A stretch of DNA of 64,000 bases from Moraxella macacae 0408225 (GCF_000320365.1 NZ_ANIN01000002.1:310001-374000), one strand, 5' to 3'; shown: positions 39,478-51,608, numbered from the stretch's first letter. The notes: generated by a model from the letters alone, not told the origin. Translations and numbers: made by a program.

Positions 39478-42400
39478 CTAATCCAAATTAATTAAAAATT
39501 TAACATACGGCACAACCACAAAATGGGATTTTTTATCACCAAAATAACTGGCTTTTTCTTGATACCATTTTTCTATATCGCCCTGAAAAAATAAGGTGGT
39601 TGTAAAATCCATCATTTCCAGTTGGGCGGTATTTTGATCTTTAAATTTTTTTGAAAACAGAACAACACTGGTATTATCTACTGCGACAAAACCAAAATTT
39701 TTACTTTCAAACACGCCTGCTGAGTTGGTTCTTTGTGCTCCCCATGTTGCCTTACAGAGTATTTGTTCAATTTTTTTACGGCCTTCTTCGGTAACCAAAT
39801 TTGGGTTGCTTAAATACATCTCGTTCAATTGCAAATAACGATGAAATTGTAAATATTGTGGTTTTGGCACATTTGGAATTTGGATTTTTTCACCAAATTT
39901 GTTTAGATTTTCAGCTAAAACTTGATGACAATTTTGAGCCTGCAATACAGTTAACTGGCGTTTGGCTCGTGTCAAGGCAACGTATAATTGACGCGAATAA
40001 TCGTCCATTTCTGCTTGAGTTTTTGCTCTGTTGGATTGTTTTTCAAAATCAATCACATACACATAGTCAAACTCCAAACCCTTAGCACTGTGATAACTGA
40101 TTAACACCACGGGGGTTTTGTTGTCATATTGGGTGCGTTGTAGTATGGATAAAAGTTTGTCATGCGTAACGTCTTGTATGTCCGCACAGCTTTGTAAAAT
40201 CATCTGCCAAGCGGTATCTAAATGATTCATGTTGGCATTAACTCGCCAATTTTCCAAATACGCACTCGCCTGCCCTAAAATTTTTTCTTCAGGGTTTTGG
40301 TTTAAATACTGGCTTAATGCCTGACCGATAACGCTGTTTAACGGATTAAATTCACCGCTTTCATCTTGATTATAACGCTGACCTTTAATGCCAAGTTGTT
40401 CCAAATAATATTGCACAGCATCAAAAATATGCCAACGCGGTGCAATGACGGCAATTTTTTGGTTTTGCTTAAGGTTTTGTAAGGTTTTTTGGATATCTTG
40501 TGCCAACCAATGAGCCATATCCCACGCATATTCATTGTTTTTGTAGATTTGCGAAAATTTGCCAAAACGTATCGGTAGGTTTTGATACGGCGAGGTTGCA
40601 ATACTGGCATGCTGGTTTTGTTTTAAACGTTTATTGGCATCCAGTGCTTGTATGATAAACTCATTAGACAAGGCAACAATATTGTCGCTGCTGCGATAAT
40701 TGTGCAACAAATAATGTTTTTGCTGTTCGTTTAATTGGTAATTTTGTTCAAATTGTTGGATAAATTCAACACTTGCCCCACGAAAACTGTACAAATTTTG
40801 ATCATCATCACCCACCACCATCAGATAGCCTTGTTGTTCAATGGCTTTGCTGTTATTTTCATCATTTTCGTCATCGGTTTCATCGTTACTTTCACTCAAA
40901 TCCGCCAAATTTGCAATGATGTCGTATTGAATTGTATCAATGTCTTGAAATTCATCGACCATGATATATTGGTAATATTGTGGACTGTCTTGTAATTCTT
41001 TAACCGCCTGCTCTAACAACCATTGATAACTGGCGTTTTTTCTACGTTTATCATTGTCTTTTTCTTTATATAAATACGGATAACGCTTGCAAATTTGTTG
41101 CAGTAAGCTGGCATCATTTGCCATTGCATCATCAAATTTTTTCTCAGTGTAGCCTGTAATTTGTCTTGCCAAACCGTGAAAAGTATCTATGGTTACACCG
41201 TCAGCATGAAAACTTACCAAATTGTATAAACGTTCACGAATCTCATGCACCGCCAAACGATTGTATGCCAACACCAAAATCTTATCAGGGCTTATCTGCT
41301 CTATCATTAACAAATATGCCACGCGGTGCACAACCACAGTAGTTTTGCCAGATCCGGCTCCTGCCAACACCAAATTTGCACGACTGGCATCGGTGATAAT
41401 AGCCTTTTGAGCATCGCTAAAATGTTTGGCGATAATTTTAGGTTTATAATCCTCCAAATACGGTTTTTTAGTCAATTCCACATCATCAAAATAGCGAGCA
41501 ACCAAATCGGTTAAACTCAAACGATAATAATCCTCAAGCATTTGGCGTTTGTTCGCCAAATCCAAGGTAAGCCAATGATTCAAAACATGAATTCGCTGAC
41601 ACCTGTCCTCGTAATGTTGCTGTAGATACTGATATGCGGTTTGATCATAACGCACGCGTTTATTTTTTTCATAATTATAATCAATAAAAAACAAGGCACT
41701 GTTGTCATCACTTAAACGACCGATCTCTATGAGTTTTAAACGTTGCAAGATTTCTAAATATCCAAGCAAAATATCGGCGGATAATTGGTTGTCTTGTGCC
41801 AAGTTTTGTAACACAAAGGTTTTGCTTTCGGCAACTTGGGTGCTTTTATCTTTTTTATCTTTTTTGGACTCTTGTTTGGGCAAATCAGGCAATTTGGGTA
41901 AAATATACTCAAAGATCGGCTGTAGATTTTGGTAACATTGTTTTGCCAATATAAGCCACGCCTGCCAGTTATCCTGCATATCGTGTGCCTCTAAGTAAAG
42001 CTTGGTGTCTTGTGTTGATGCAACCTTGCATTGATATTTGGAATGTTGACGATAACGGATAAGGTTAAATTGTGCCAAAAGGTTTAAAATATGCGTTGGT
42101 TTTATCACGATCTGTTGTTGTGCCAACCACGCATCAAGCAATTGGGTATTTAGCAAAAACGATCCGTCCATTTCTTCTTGGATTTGTTCTGAAAATTGCG
42201 TAATTATTTGGGTTAAAATTTGCAAATCATCATCAATTTTATCAAACTGTTGCTTGGTTTTTTGGGCGTTTTTTAACAGGCGTAATTTCACCATAACTTC
42301 CCACTGAATGGCACCAAATTCCACAAGTTTTCTTAATTTTGCCAACAGATCTTTTACCGAAAAACCAAGCAATAATGCCAACTCGGGCAGATAAAATCGG

Positions 42401-44928
42401 CTAAAAATTTGTGAGTTTTGGCTTAATTGGGTTTGACTCATTTCACCGTGTAAATGACAGTGATAAGTTTGGGTTAGTGGTTTTAACGCATCGTAAATTT
42501 GGCGTAAATTGCTATCAACCAAAGGCTTTTGTTCGTTAATTTCCAACAGTTTTAGCGAAATCCATGCAGGTTGTTGCTCTTTTTCTACCAAAAGCCCATA
42601 GCGTTCTAATGCCAACAAGGCAACTCGCACTTGTGTGGTTAGGTTTTCAGATTCGGTTTGTTCTAGAGTTTCTTGCAAAATCTGGGCACAAAACCACCTT
42701 TCATCGGAGTTTTTGGATAAAGTTGGTTTGATAATCGTCCAACAATCGTTTAAAGTTTTACTGTTAGGAATGCGACTTTTGCGTTCATGATGAAACAGTT
42801 TTTCAATGTCTTTTTCATGCCACAATAAATAAGCCTCGCCGGTTTCACCGGTTTTTCTGGCACAGCGACCAATTTCTTGCACATACGAATCCAAATTATT
42901 TGGTGGTTCGTTGTGAATGACAGTGTGTATGCCTGCTTTGTCTATTCCCATGCCAAACGCATTGGTACACACAACAACATCTAAGCGATCTTGCTTAAAA
43001 TCATCTAAAATATTTTGTTTTTCGTTTTCGCTAAGTTTGGCATGATAGGCTTTGGCAACAAAACCTAAGTCATTAAAATGATCGGCATAGACTTTACATT
43101 TTTTGCGACTGCGCACATATACCAATGCTACGCCCTGTTCGTGATTGCCTGAAATATTTTTGGCACGGTAGGCTTGTTGGCGTTCTTTTAACAGTTTGGT
43201 AATTTCGCTTAATTTGTCGTCTTGGTTTACATGCAAAAAATACGGCCAAATTTCATCTCGCCACACGCTTAACTCATTTTTTGGTATGCCATATTGCTTT
43301 AAAGTTTTGTGATTTAAAATCGGCTGTAATTTGGTTATCAATTCTTGGTTTAAATCATCTTTAACTTTTGCTGAAGCGGTGGCGGTTACCAGGCTAATTT
43401 TTGGGGCAATAAAAGCCAAATCTGTATCATCTGCTTGTGTGAATAAATCAGTGGTTTGGGTGAGTTTTTGCTCAAGTTTTGTGCGAGTTTGGCTTTCATA
43501 ACAGGCCAAAATATGTTTGCCAATGCGTAAAAAATCAGGACGAAAATCCGCTCCCCATTGGCTTAAAGTATGGGCTTCGTCTAGCACCCAAAACGCAGGC
43601 GGACGATTTTTTAGTAAAGTGCGCACCGCGTGGGTTCGAAGTCGCTCTGGGCTTAGGTATAAAATATCAATTTCACCTTGCCAAATTTGCTCTAAGATTT
43701 GTTTTTGTGTGCTGTAGGTTTGTTCTGATGACAAATAAGCAATGCGCGGTATAAAATTGTCCAATTTAACCGCTTGCAATCCGGCTTTTAGATTGATCAC
43801 TTGATCGGCAATTAAGGCTTTTAGTGGTGAAATAATGATGGTTAATTGGCGTTGATAACGGCTTAAAATCAAGGCAGGCAACTGAAAAGTCAAACTTTTA
43901 CCGCCACCTGTTGGCAACACGCCAAGCTGTACATCTTTCTCCAAAAAAACCGCTCGTATGATAGAAAGTTGCCCATCGCGCAAGGTAGCAGGCGTGTTGT
44001 TTTTATTTTTAAAACCAAAAAAGTAGCTAAATTGTTCATTTAACCAATCATCGGTTACTTGATCCATTTGCCAAAATGCCAATTCTGCACGTTGAAAACT
44101 TTTTTGATATAAAGCGTGATGCAAAATCCAAGCCGGTCTGCGTGCTTGTGGGTGGTCAAAAAAACGCAACCAGTTTACAAACACGCACAAACCCAAATGT
44201 TGCCAATGGTTATCAAAAAGATTGTCAACTAAAAGATTGTCTAATGCAAAGTCTTTAAGTGCAAGGTGTATGGTTTCAAGCAATTTGGCATGATTGCCTG
44301 TTGGTAAAAATTTTGTCAAATCATCTAAGCAAAAAGGCTCATCAGATACGACAAATCCTTGATTTTGTAAGGATTGAATGTTTGGCAATAAACGATAAAA
44401 AATCTGTTGCAACACGCTTGGTAGGTTTTGCCAAGCGGTTTGACAGGTTGTCCAAAGTTTTTGGCTTTCTTGACAATCAAGCACAGGATCGTTGGCAGGT
44501 TTTTTGGCTTTATACAGTTTTAACAAAGCGTGCGTTGGTTTTTGCGGTTGTAGCAGGCTAGAAAAATAAAGCGTATCAATGCATTTTTGTTGCCAATTTT
44601 TAAGCACCAAATCATCAACTGACAAAAATTTAGCCAAATGTGGCAGATCAAATTCCAACACATTGTGTCCGCCAAGGTACAAACTTTTGTTTAATAAATC
44701 AATGATTTCGGCTTTTTGTGCGATCAATTGTTTGTGATCAAACACCCAAAAATCCAAATCCACCACAAAAGCACCAAGCAACAAGGTTTCATCGTTTGGA
44801 TTAATTTCTAAATCAAGCCAAATGGTTTTATTATCAATGTTATTGTCAATGGACAGTTTGGATAAAGGGTTTAACATCGGTTTAAACTTCATCATCTGTT
44901 GGCGTTTTTTCGCCCAACATTGTTTCAC
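39478..44928 (-). CDS. Giant exonuclease-RecQ-UvrD fusion helicase
   Basis: The 1816 residues hold three modules. First is a DEDD-type 3'-5' exonuclease-like domain ([35 protein letters not shown], about 35-160). Next is a RecQ helicase (Walker [13 protein letters not shown] near 341, DEAH in [13 protein letters not shown] near 448, [30 protein letters not shown]). Last is a UvrD/PcrA helicase ([10 protein letters not shown] near 1189, MVDEFQDID near 1323, [41 protein letters not shown]). All catalytic motifs are intact. It probably processes branched or damaged DNA, perhaps foreign DNA. The start is uncertain: the first 12-17 residues overlap fabI, and ATGs at 44892 and 44877 are alternatives. 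It ends 50 bp from the phage stump. Confidence 0.85.
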   Translation of the reverse strand: MKQCWAKKRQQMMKFKPMLNPLSKLSIDNNIDNKTIWLDLEINPNDETLLLGAFVVDLDFWVFDHKQLIAQKAEIIDLLNKSLYLGGHNVLEFDLPHLAKFLSVDDLVLKNWQQKCIDTLYFSSLLQPQKPTHALLKLYKAKKPANDPVLDCQESQKLWTTCQTAWQNLPSVLQQIFYRLLPNIQSLQNQGFVVSDEPFCLDDLTKFLPTGNHAKLLETIHLALKDFALDNLLVDNLFDNHWQHLGLCVFVNWLRFFDHPQARRPAWILHHALYQKSFQRAELAFWQMDQVTDDWLNEQFSYFFGFKNKNNTPATLRDGQLSIIRAVFLEKDVQLGVLPTGGGKSLTFQLPALILSRYQRQLTIIISPLKALIADQVINLKAGLQAVKLDNFIPRIAYLSSEQTYSTQKQILEQIWQGEIDILYLSPERLRTHAVRTLLKNRPPAFWVLDEAHTLSQWGADFRPDFLRIGKHILACYESQTRTKLEQKLTQTTDLFTQADDTDLAFIAPKISLVTATASAKVKDDLNQELITKLQPILNHKTLKQYGIPKNELSVWRDEIWPYFLHVNQDDKLSEITKLLKERQQAYRAKNISGNHEQGVALVYVRSRKKCKVYADHFNDLGFVAKAYHAKLSENEKQNILDDFKQDRLDVVVCTNAFGMGIDKAGIHTVIHNEPPNNLDSYVQEIGRCARKTGETGEAYLLWHEKDIEKLFHHERKSRIPNSKTLNDCWTIIKPTLSKNSDERWFCAQILQETLEQTESENLTTQVRVALLALERYGLLVEKEQQPAWISLKLLEINEQKPLVDSNLRQIYDALKPLTQTYHCHLHGEMSQTQLSQNSQIFSRFYLPELALLLGFSVKDLLAKLRKLVEFGAIQWEVMVKLRLLKNAQKTKQQFDKIDDDLQILTQIITQFSEQIQEEMDGSFLLNTQLLDAWLAQQQIVIKPTHILNLLAQFNLIRYRQHSKYQCKVASTQDTKLYLEAHDMQDNWQAWLILAKQCYQNLQPIFEYILPKLPDLPKQESKKDKKDKSTQVAESKTFVLQNLAQDNQLSADILLGYLEILQRLKLIEIGRLSDDNSALFFIDYNYEKNKRVRYDQTAYQYLQQHYEDRCQRIHVLNHWLTLDLANKRQMLEDYYRLSLTDLVARYFDDVELTKKPYLEDYKPKIIAKHFSDAQKAIITDASRANLVLAGAGSGKTTVVVHRVAYLLMIEQISPDKILVLAYNRLAVHEIRERLYNLVSFHADGVTIDTFHGLARQITGYTEKKFDDAMANDASLLQQICKRYPYLYKEKDNDKRRKNASYQWLLEQAVKELQDSPQYYQYIMVDEFQDIDTIQYDIIANLADLSESNDETDDENDENNSKAIEQQGYLMVVGDDDQNLYSFRGASVEFIQQFEQNYQLNEQQKHYLLHNYRSSDNIVALSNEFIIQALDANKRLKQNQHASIATSPYQNLPIRFGKFSQIYKNNEYAWDMAHWLAQDIQKTLQNLKQNQKIAVIAPRWHIFDAVQYYLEQLGIKGQRYNQDESGEFNPLNSVIGQALSQYLNQNPEEKILGQASAYLENWRVNANMNHLDTAWQMILQSCADIQDVTHDKLLSILQRTQYDNKTPVVLISYHSAKGLEFDYVYVIDFEKQSNRAKTQAEMDDYSRQLYVALTRAKRQLTVLQAQNCHQVLAENLNKFGEKIQIPNVPKPQYLQFHRYLQLNEMYLSNPNLVTEEGRKKIEQILCKATWGAQRTNSAGVFESKNFGFVAVDNTSVVLFSKKFKDQNTAQLEMMDFTTTLFFQGDIEKWYQEKASYFGDKKSHFVVVPYVKFLINLD

Positions 44929-45715
44929 TTAACATTGTTTCGCTCATAGCAACTGTGTTAAAACCACAATCCACAAACAAAATCTCGCCTGTAATGCCAC
45001 TTGCCCACGGTGATAACAAAAACAAAGCAGCATTGCCAACTTCATCTTGCGTTACGTTGCGCTGTAAGGGTGCAATTTTTTCGTTCATGTCTAACATTTT
45101 GCGAAAAGATTTAATGCCACTTGCGGCCAATGTGCGAATTGGCCCTGCCGAAATGGCGTTAACACGGATACCCTCTGCACCAAGCGAACTTGCCAAATAA
45201 CGCACCGATGCTTCTAAACTTGCCTTTGCAAGCCCCATAACATTATAATTTGGCAATACCGAAATACTGCCTTCATAGGTCAAGGTTAATAACGAACCTT
45301 GGCGTTTTTTTAACAATTCACGCCCAGCTTTTGCTAAAGCAATAAAACTATAACTGCTGATATCATGAGCAATTGCAAAACCTTTACGCGTGGTAACGGC
45401 GGTAAAATCACCATCTAATTGTTCAGCTGGAGCAAAACCAATGGCATGCACTATCCCATCAATGCCATCTCCCCAAATTTCACCAACCTTGGCAAAACAC
45501 GCTTCGATATCTGCATCGTTTGCCACATCGCAGGGCAATACCGCCACCGCCCCAAACGTCTCGCCTGCCATTTCCACGCGTTTTTTAATTTTGTCATTTG
45601 GATAGGTCAAAATCAGATCTGCTCCTTGTGAACGCAGGCTGTTGGCAATTGCCCATGCAATGGATAATTTACTGGCAATGCCCGTTACCACAAATCTTTT
45701 GCCTGTTAACAACAT
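44882..45715 (-). CDS. fabI: Enoyl-ACP reductase FabI
   Basis: NADH-dependent enoyl-ACP reductase, the last step of each fatty-acid elongation cycle. Seen: the dinucleotide fold [17 protein letters not shown], and the catalytic Tyr/Lys pair in [17 protein letters not shown] with the FabI-type spacing. [13 protein letters not shown] and FVDCGFNTV follow. The ATG at 45715 is used because AAGGAAAG precedes it; an upstream ATG at 45742 adds nine unmatched residues. The C-terminus has the near-duplicate [13 protein letters not shown]. It is the target of triclosan-type inhibitors. Confidence 0.95.
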   Translation of the reverse strand: MLLTGKRFVVTGIASKLSIAWAIANSLRSQGADLILTYPNDKIKKRVEMAGETFGAVAVLPCDVANDADIEACFAKVGEIWGDGIDGIVHAIGFAPAEQLDGDFTAVTTRKGFAIAHDISSYSFIALAKAGRELLKKRQGSLLTLTYEGSISVLPNYNVMGLAKASLEASVRYLASSLGAEGIRVNAISAGPIRTLAASGIKSFRKMLDMNEKIAPLQRNVTQDEVGNAALFLLSPWASGITGEILFVDCGFNTVAMSETMLSETMLGEKTPTDDEV

Positions 45716-45802
45716 AATACTTTCCTTAAAATAATCAATCAAAAATCACATTATAGCACATTTTAACAAAAATACAGTACCTAAAAGCACAATTGTAAAC
45801 TT

Positions 45803-45826
45803 TTATAAATCATGTTATAAATCATG
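45803..45826. repeat. 12-bp perfect tandem duplication before folE
   Basis: TTATAAATCATG occurs twice (45803-45814, 45815-45826). Each copy carries an ATG; the second is a possible upstream start of folE. Confidence 0.9.
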
Positions 45827-45913
45827 TTAAATATCAATAAGTTACAAAAAAATACTTTACAAAAAACAAATAATCTTTACAATAATGCGATTTTATTTTG
45901 CTTGGTTTTTAGA

Positions 45914-46516
45914 ATGTCAAACAACACACAATGCAATCAATGTTGCGATTTTACTTTTGATGTGGACGATACCGCCCAACATTATGCCAAAATTATCAGC
46001 AACGCAGGCGAGGATTTAAACCGTGCAGGACTTATAGACACGCCGATGCGTGCTTCTAAGGCTTTTGCGTTTTTAACCCAAGGCTATCATCAGGATTTGA
46101 CCCAAATTACCAATGGTGCGATTTTTCCTACCGATAACAATGAGTTGATTTTGGTAAAAAATATTGAATTTTATTCCATGTGTGAACATCATTTGTTGCC
46201 CTTTTACGGTGTGGCTCATGTGGCATATTTGCCCGATGACAAGGTGATAGGTTTATCAAAAATGGCACGCATCGTGGATATGTATGCTCGTCGTTTGCAA
46301 ATTCAAGAAAACCTAACCAAGCAAGTTGCTCAAGCGGTTATGGATATGACACAAGCAAAAGGCTGTGCGGTGGTTATGGACGCGGTGCATATGTGCATGA
46401 TGATGCGTGGCGTCAATAAACAACAATCCAGCACTCGCAGTATTTCTATGCTTGGTGAATTCAAGGACAATAAAGACGCTCGCAATGAATTTTTGATGGC
46501 GATTCCAAAGCCCTAA
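45914..46516 (+). CDS. folE: GTP cyclohydrolase I FolE
   Basis: The first step of folate synthesis: GTP to dihydroneopterin triphosphate. Seen: [20 protein letters not shown], the zinc and catalytic segment [39 protein letters not shown], and the second zinc Cys region [19 protein letters not shown]. The frame is open from 45824, but the extra 30 residues are low-complexity; the ATG at 45914 gives 200 residues, fitting the family. A Cys-rich start ([11 protein letters not shown]) is unusual. Confidence 0.93.
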   Translation: MSNNTQCNQCCDFTFDVDDTAQHYAKIISNAGEDLNRAGLIDTPMRASKAFAFLTQGYHQDLTQITNGAIFPTDNNELILVKNIEFYSMCEHHLLPFYGVAHVAYLPDDKVIGLSKMARIVDMYARRLQIQENLTKQVAQAVMDMTQAKGCAVVMDAVHMCMMMRGVNKQQSSTRSISMLGEFKDNKDARNEFLMAIPKP

Positions 46517-46616
46517 TCACAAAGCCATAACCAAAATGGTTTTGTTTGCCAAATTTGTCAATTGATTGATGTTTTTTTGATTGATGTTTTTTGAATGAAA
46601 TTTGTGCTAAAAATGC

Positions 46617-46622
46617 TATAAT
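46617..46622 (+). promoter_or_regulatory. Extended -10 promoter of dnaE
   Basis: TGCTATAAT gives a perfect TATAAT with the TG extension, 56 bp before the dnaE ATG. No strong -35 is needed or seen. Upstream is a tandem GATTGATG-T-run duplication (46564-46592). Confidence 0.6.
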
Positions 46623-46677
46623 AGCCTTTTACTAATTTATTTTGTTTTATTAATTTAATTCTCAAAAAAGGCATCTC

Positions 46678-49600
46678 ATGGCATTTGTACATTTTGGTAT
46701 TCACAGTGAATATTCAATCACCGATTCTATCGTGCGTATCAAGGATTTGGTGAAAACAGCAAGCAACGACGGTCAGTTGGCATTGGCATTGACTGATTTG
46801 TCCAATTTGTATGCTGTGGTTAAATTTTACAAGGCTTGTTTGGATAACGCAATTAAACCGATTATCGGATCGGAGATTTTGCTTCAAGATGACGAACACA
46901 GTCTCATACTGTTGGCAAGCGATCAACAAGGCTATAAAAATTTAACCAGTATTGTATCACTTGGGTTTACCCACGGGCAAGTGTTGGGTAAGCCCATTGT
47001 CAAACGCGATTGGATTTTTGAAAATCACGCAGGCATCATTGCTTTATTTACCGAAAAATCCGATGTGGGACAAGCCATGTTGTCAAACCACACCGAACGT
47101 GCTGATAGCTTACTACAAGAATGGCAAAATGTGTTTGGCGATCGGTTGTATTTTGCCATAAAACGCACCAACCGAGCCAATGAAGATCGCTTTATTGAAC
47201 AAGCCATTCGCCTATCCAATGAATATCAAATACCAATCATTGCCCACAATGATGTGCGATTTTTAACCAAAGACGATTTTGAAGCCCACGAAGCGCGTGT
47301 CTGCATTGCCAACTCACAAATCCTAGCCGATCCCAATCGTCCGCGTGATTATTCAGAACAACAATATTTAAAAAACCAAGCAGAAATGACACAATTGTTC
47401 AGCGACATTCCACAAGTCATTGATAATACATTGGATTTAGCAAAACGTTGTAATGTGATTTTAACCTTGGGAAAACCGGTTTTGCCCGCCTTCCCCATTC
47501 CGCCTGAAGATACGATAGACACTTTTTTTCGCAAAACATCAAAAGCGGGGCTTGAAAGTCGTTTAGAAAAATTATACCCACCAAACACGCGTGATGAAAA
47601 CTGGCAAAACACGCGTAAAGCCTATGATGAACGCCTTGAATTTGAAATTAACACGATTTTGGACATGGGTTTTCCGGGTTATTTTTTAATTGTGATGGAT
47701 TTTATCCGCTGGGCAAAAGCCAATGACGTTCCTGTAGGGCCTGGGCGTGGTTCTGGGGCAGGCTCGCTTGTGGCTTATTCTTTAAACATCACAGATTTGG
47801 ATCCTTTGGCGTATGATTTGCTGTTTGAGCGTTTTTTAAACCCAGAGCGGGTATCCATGCCAGATTTTGATGTGGATTTTTGTATTGAAGGGCGCGATCG
47901 GGTGATTGATTATGTTGCCCAAAAATACGGCCGCGAAGCAGTGTCGCAAATTATCACTTTTGGTACTATGGCTGCTAAAGCTGTGGTGCGAGATGTGGCA
48001 CGCGTGCAAGGCAAATCTTATGGTTTGGCGGATAAAATTTCAAAACTTATTCCAAAAACACCCGGAATTTCGCTTAAAGATGCGGTTGAAGAAGAATCCC
48101 AGTTAAAAGACTTGCTGCAAAACCCCGACAATATGGATTATGAAGATGCCAATGAAATTTGGGAGATGGCATTGCGCTTAGAGGGAATTACGCGTGGCGT
48201 TGGCAAACATGCAGGAGGCGTGTTAATTGCCCCTAATAAAATCACCGATTTTAGTGCAATTTATTGTGATGAAGATGGACATAGGGTAAGTCAGTTTGAT
48301 AAAGACGATGTAGAGGCTGTGGGTTTGGTAAAATTTGACTTTTTAGGGCTTAGAAACCTAACGGTTATCCACGCAGCCTTAAAAAATATCAATCAACGCA
48401 GAGCAAAAGAAGGGCTTTCTCCCTTAGATTTAGATGAATTGCCACTTGATGATAAGCCGACTTATGGTTTGTTACAAGATGCCCATACCACAGCAGTATT
48501 TCAACTTGAAAGTTCGGGCATGAAAAAATATTTGGCAAAACTTAAACCGACCAATATTGAAGATGTGATTGCTATGTGTGCGTTATACCGTCCAGGCCCG
48601 CTTGGCAGTGGCATGGTGGATATGTATATTGATCGCAAACACGGTGCGCTTGATGTTAGCTATGATCATGAGTGGCTTGAGCCTGTGCTTTCTAACACTT
48701 ATGGCGTGATTGTATACCAAGAACAAGTCATGCAAATTTCACAAGTTATGGCCGGCTACAGCCTTGGCGGTGCTGATATGTTACGCCGTGCTATGGGTAA
48801 GAAAAAACCTGAAGAGATGACCAAACAACGTTCAATTTTTACCGAGGGAGCAAAACAAAAAGGCGTGGATGCACGACTGGCAGGTGAAATTTTTGATTTA
48901 ATGGAAAAATTTGCTGAATATGGCTTTAACAAATCTCACTCAGCAGCGTACGGTGTTTTGGCATACCAAACCGCCTATTTAAAACATTATTACCCTGCTG
49001 AATTTATGTCCGCGGTGATTACATCGGATATGAACAACACTGACAGCGTGGTATTTTTTATCAACGATTGTCGAGAAAATTTTGGATTAAAAGTTGAAAA
49101 CCCTTGTGTCAATCATTCCAATTGGGAATTTGTACCAAAAGATCCAAAAACAATTATTTATGGATTGGGGGCGTTAAAAGGCGTAGGCGAGGGTGCGGTA
49201 GAGTCTATTGTCAATGCACGCCAAACAGGAGGCAAATTTAGCGATTTATACGATTTTTGTCGCCGTGTTGACACCAAAAAAGTCAACAAGCGTACTTTAG
49301 AAGCCTTGGTGCGTGCAGGTTGTTTTGATGATTTTGCCAAAAATTTACGCCCAGATTTGGCAAAAGAACGCGTGTTTGACATTCGCGGTGCCTTGTTTGA
49401 AGAATTGCCAAAAGCGGTAAAATCCGCCGAACAACACCGCGAAAATGCAAGCCTTGGCATGATGGATATGTTTGCTGAAATTAGCGACGTATCTGCTCCG
49501 CCTGCACTATCGCACGAACCTGTTTGGACGGATAAAGAGCGCCTAAAAGCCGAAAAAGACACGCTTGGGCTGTATTTGACAGGACACCCTGTAGACAGTT

Positions 49601-50235
49601 ACCGCGATGAACTAAAACGCTACACCAGTTGCACTTTGGATAAATTAAGCGAAACCAAATTTGGCAGTACGCTTTTTATTGCAGGGATTATCATGGACGT
49701 GGTAAATTTTGGCAATCGCTCGGTAATTAGCCTTGATGACGGTAAAAGCCGAATTGAGGTTAGCTGTTACGCTGAAAAATTTAACCGTTTAAAAGACAAA
49801 CTCAAAGTAGAAAGCGTGGTGGTGATTGAAAGTACCGTGCGTGAACGTGATGGTTTGTTTTACGCAACCTTGCAAGATGTGCTAACCATGACCGATGCAC
49901 GCAAACGTTGGCTTAAAAAAATCTCGGTTAAAATTTTAGGCACGGATTTGGCATTGTTTGAACGCTTACAAAATTTGTTGTTAAAAGCAGATGATTCTAC
50001 CATTCACTATCTTTCGCACCAGTTAAATCAAGACCAAGAGATAAACTCCGCCAAAACCAACACAGCTGACACAACCGCTACAGAGGGCATACCCTTAAAT
50101 TTATGCGTTTATACCGATTTTGCCATTGCAAATTTAAACATGCCTAAACATTGGCAAATTTTGCCTGATGATGACAGTTTGTTGGCTTTAAAGACCTTGG
50201 TAAAAGATGAAGATTTGCATTTTAGTTTTGTTTAA
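46678..50235 (+). CDS. dnaE: DNA polymerase III alpha subunit
   Basis: The replicative polymerase, 1185 residues, close to E. coli DnaE (1160). Seen: the PHP domain at the N-terminus (FVHFGIHSEYSITDSIVRIK), the polymerase core (VPVGPGRGSGAGSLVAYSL, about 350; catalytic aspartates in MPDFDVDFCIEGRDRVIDYV), EEMTKQRSIFTEGAKQKGVD, helix-hairpin-helix segment GLGALKGVGEGAVESIV, and the OB fold (SVISLDDGKSRIEVSCYAEK) followed by the tau-binding end. The PHP site has FGIHSEYS where E. coli also deviates from metal ligands. Confidence 0.97.
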   Translation: MAFVHFGIHSEYSITDSIVRIKDLVKTASNDGQLALALTDLSNLYAVVKFYKACLDNAIKPIIGSEILLQDDEHSLILLASDQQGYKNLTSIVSLGFTHGQVLGKPIVKRDWIFENHAGIIALFTEKSDVGQAMLSNHTERADSLLQEWQNVFGDRLYFAIKRTNRANEDRFIEQAIRLSNEYQIPIIAHNDVRFLTKDDFEAHEARVCIANSQILADPNRPRDYSEQQYLKNQAEMTQLFSDIPQVIDNTLDLAKRCNVILTLGKPVLPAFPIPPEDTIDTFFRKTSKAGLESRLEKLYPPNTRDENWQNTRKAYDERLEFEINTILDMGFPGYFLIVMDFIRWAKANDVPVGPGRGSGAGSLVAYSLNITDLDPLAYDLLFERFLNPERVSMPDFDVDFCIEGRDRVIDYVAQKYGREAVSQIITFGTMAAKAVVRDVARVQGKSYGLADKISKLIPKTPGISLKDAVEEESQLKDLLQNPDNMDYEDANEIWEMALRLEGITRGVGKHAGGVLIAPNKITDFSAIYCDEDGHRVSQFDKDDVEAVGLVKFDFLGLRNLTVIHAALKNINQRRAKEGLSPLDLDELPLDDKPTYGLLQDAHTTAVFQLESSGMKKYLAKLKPTNIEDVIAMCALYRPGPLGSGMVDMYIDRKHGALDVSYDHEWLEPVLSNTYGVIVYQEQVMQISQVMAGYSLGGADMLRRAMGKKKPEEMTKQRSIFTEGAKQKGVDARLAGEIFDLMEKFAEYGFNKSHSAAYGVLAYQTAYLKHYYPAEFMSAVITSDMNNTDSVVFFINDCRENFGLKVENPCVNHSNWEFVPKDPKTIIYGLGALKGVGEGAVESIVNARQTGGKFSDLYDFCRRVDTKKVNKRTLEALVRAGCFDDFAKNLRPDLAKERVFDIRGALFEELPKAVKSAEQHRENASLGMMDMFAEISDVSAPPALSHEPVWTDKERLKAEKDTLGLYLTGHPVDSYRDELKRYTSCTLDKLSETKFGSTLFIAGIIMDVVNFGNRSVISLDDGKSRIEVSCYAEKFNRLKDKLKVESVVVIESTVRERDGLFYATLQDVLTMTDARKRWLKKISVKILGTDLALFERLQNLLLKADDSTIHYLSHQLNQDQEINSAKTNTADTTATEGIPLNLCVYTDFAIANLNMPKHWQILPDDDSLLALKTLVKDEDLHFSFV

Positions 50236-50250
50236 TTTAGTTTTGTTTAA
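50221..50250. repeat. 15-bp perfect tandem duplication across the dnaE stop codon
   Basis: TTTAGTTTTGTTTAA occurs twice (50221-50235, 50236-50250); the dnaE stop is the last codon of copy 1. The second copy reaches into the end of trmJ on the other strand. Confidence 0.92.
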
Positions 50251-51137
50251 TTGGTTTTTTGGTTTGCTTGTTTGATTTTGGCAAGCATCGCTTGTAACAA
50301 TGCTTGCAATAATTGAAATTCTTTGATATCCAATTGCAAGCGACCAAACAAACGAGCAATCCGCCAAGGCATGGTTTTTGGCTGACGGCTGTCATACAAA
50401 CTTAATTGAGCCAGTACTGCCAAAAAATCATCTTCAAGTTGTTGTTTTTGTGCATGATTAATGGCAGGCTCGTCCCAGTTTTGACGCAAGTTTAAGGTTA
50501 ATTCATGTAAATTTACCGACTTGGCTGTTTTTAAGTTATCTGTTGGCAAGGTTTCTTCTGCCATGAATGTTTCTTCTGCCGTTTCATAAAGCACACTGGC
50601 AATCACCTGCACCGCCATTGCCACATTTAGCACGCTATAATTTGGATTGGCCGGAATTTGTATGTGATAATCTGCCAACTTAAGTTCATCATTGGTTAAG
50701 CCGCGGTCTTCACGCCCAAAAACAAACGCAATTTTATTTTGGTTGGCATGATCTGGATTATGGGCTTGCTGGGTATGATAAACAAAATGATTGATTATCA
50801 ATTTGGCGGATAGGCGTGGCGTTAATACAGGCTTTGGCATATGACGTTGCCGACTGCTGGTAGCAAACACCCATTGACAATCAGCAATTGCATCTGTCAA
50901 TGTATCGGCGTATTGACAATGATGTAAAATTGCTTGACCGCCTGCGGATAAGGCAAGGGCATCATCGTCTATCGGTTTTTTTGGTTTTACCAACACCAAA
51001 TGACGCAAACCCATAGTGTGCATAGCACGAGCCACCGATCCAATATTGGCAGGCAAGGTGGTATTTACCATGATAATATAAATATTATCTAATAACTGTG
51101 TTAGCTTATTATTCACTGAATATTCGCATTTTGTCAA
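50247..51137 (-). CDS. trmJ: tRNA (cytidine/uridine-2'-O) methyltransferase TrmJ
   Basis: SPOUT-family enzyme methylating position 32 of tRNAs. Seen: NTTLPANIGSVARAMHTMGL (motif 1), LSAGGQAILHH, FVFGREDRGLTNDELKLADY (motif 2) and SVLNVAMAVQVIASVLYE (motif 3, the knot). The C-terminal extension contains a duplicated TAEETFMAEETL from a repeated GTTTCTTCTGCC. The N-terminus is a few residues longer than in E. coli; an internal Met just before VNTTLPANIG is too late for the first strand, so the outer ATG is kept. Confidence 0.9.
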   Translation of the reverse strand: MTKCEYSVNNKLTQLLDNIYIIMVNTTLPANIGSVARAMHTMGLRHLVLVKPKKPIDDDALALSAGGQAILHHCQYADTLTDAIADCQWVFATSSRQRHMPKPVLTPRLSAKLIINHFVYHTQQAHNPDHANQNKIAFVFGREDRGLTNDELKLADYHIQIPANPNYSVLNVAMAVQVIASVLYETAEETFMAEETLPTDNLKTAKSVNLHELTLNLRQNWDEPAINHAQKQQLEDDFLAVLAQLSLYDSRQPKTMPWRIARLFGRLQLDIKEFQLLQALLQAMLAKIKQANQKTN

Positions 51138-51139
51138 GG

Positions 51140-51487
51140 CTACTGGCTGTTGATTAATTGCTTAATGTCATTATTGACCGCTTGGGATTCGGCTTTAATT
51201 TCATGGATTAATTGCTGATGTTTGTGAATTTGACCACCGCGACAAATCTCTTGCAATTGGTAACACATTTCGGTTAAATGCGTCGCTCCAAGGTTTGAGC
51301 TTGCTCCTTTTAAACTGTGCGATGCCTCAAAACCCATGCGGTTATCGTCATTGTCAAAAGCCACTTGCATTTCTTCAAGACGTTGTTCACTGTCTGACAT
51401 ATAAGTGTTAATTAAATCTATAAAATCATCTTCCAATAAATCACGCAATTCCTCAAACTGGGCTTGACTGATGTGTTGACTGCTCAT
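51140..51487 (-). CDS. Histidine phosphotransfer (HPt) protein
   Basis: The 115-residue four-helix HPt domain carries the phosphorylatable His in FEASHSLKGASSNLGATHLT (about residue 60). It starts at 51487 with GGAGAG before the ATG. No histidine kinase or response regulator is near, so its partner is elsewhere. It lies 3 bp from trmJ and may be in one operon with it. The length and single-domain form resemble HptB-type relays. Confidence 0.88.
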   Translation of the reverse strand: MSSQHISQAQFEELRDLLEDDFIDLINTYMSDSEQRLEEMQVAFDNDDNRMGFEASHSLKGASSNLGATHLTEMCYQLQEICRGGQIHKHQQLIHEIKAESQAVNNDIKQLINSQ

Positions 51488-51608
51488 CAAAACTCTCCAT
51501 AAATGATAATCATGCCAAAATAGCAAATTTAGATTATAACAAACTTTAGCAAAATCCTGTTATTAATTTTGTAAATGATTAATTTTGTCAATGAATAATG
51601 AATACTTG

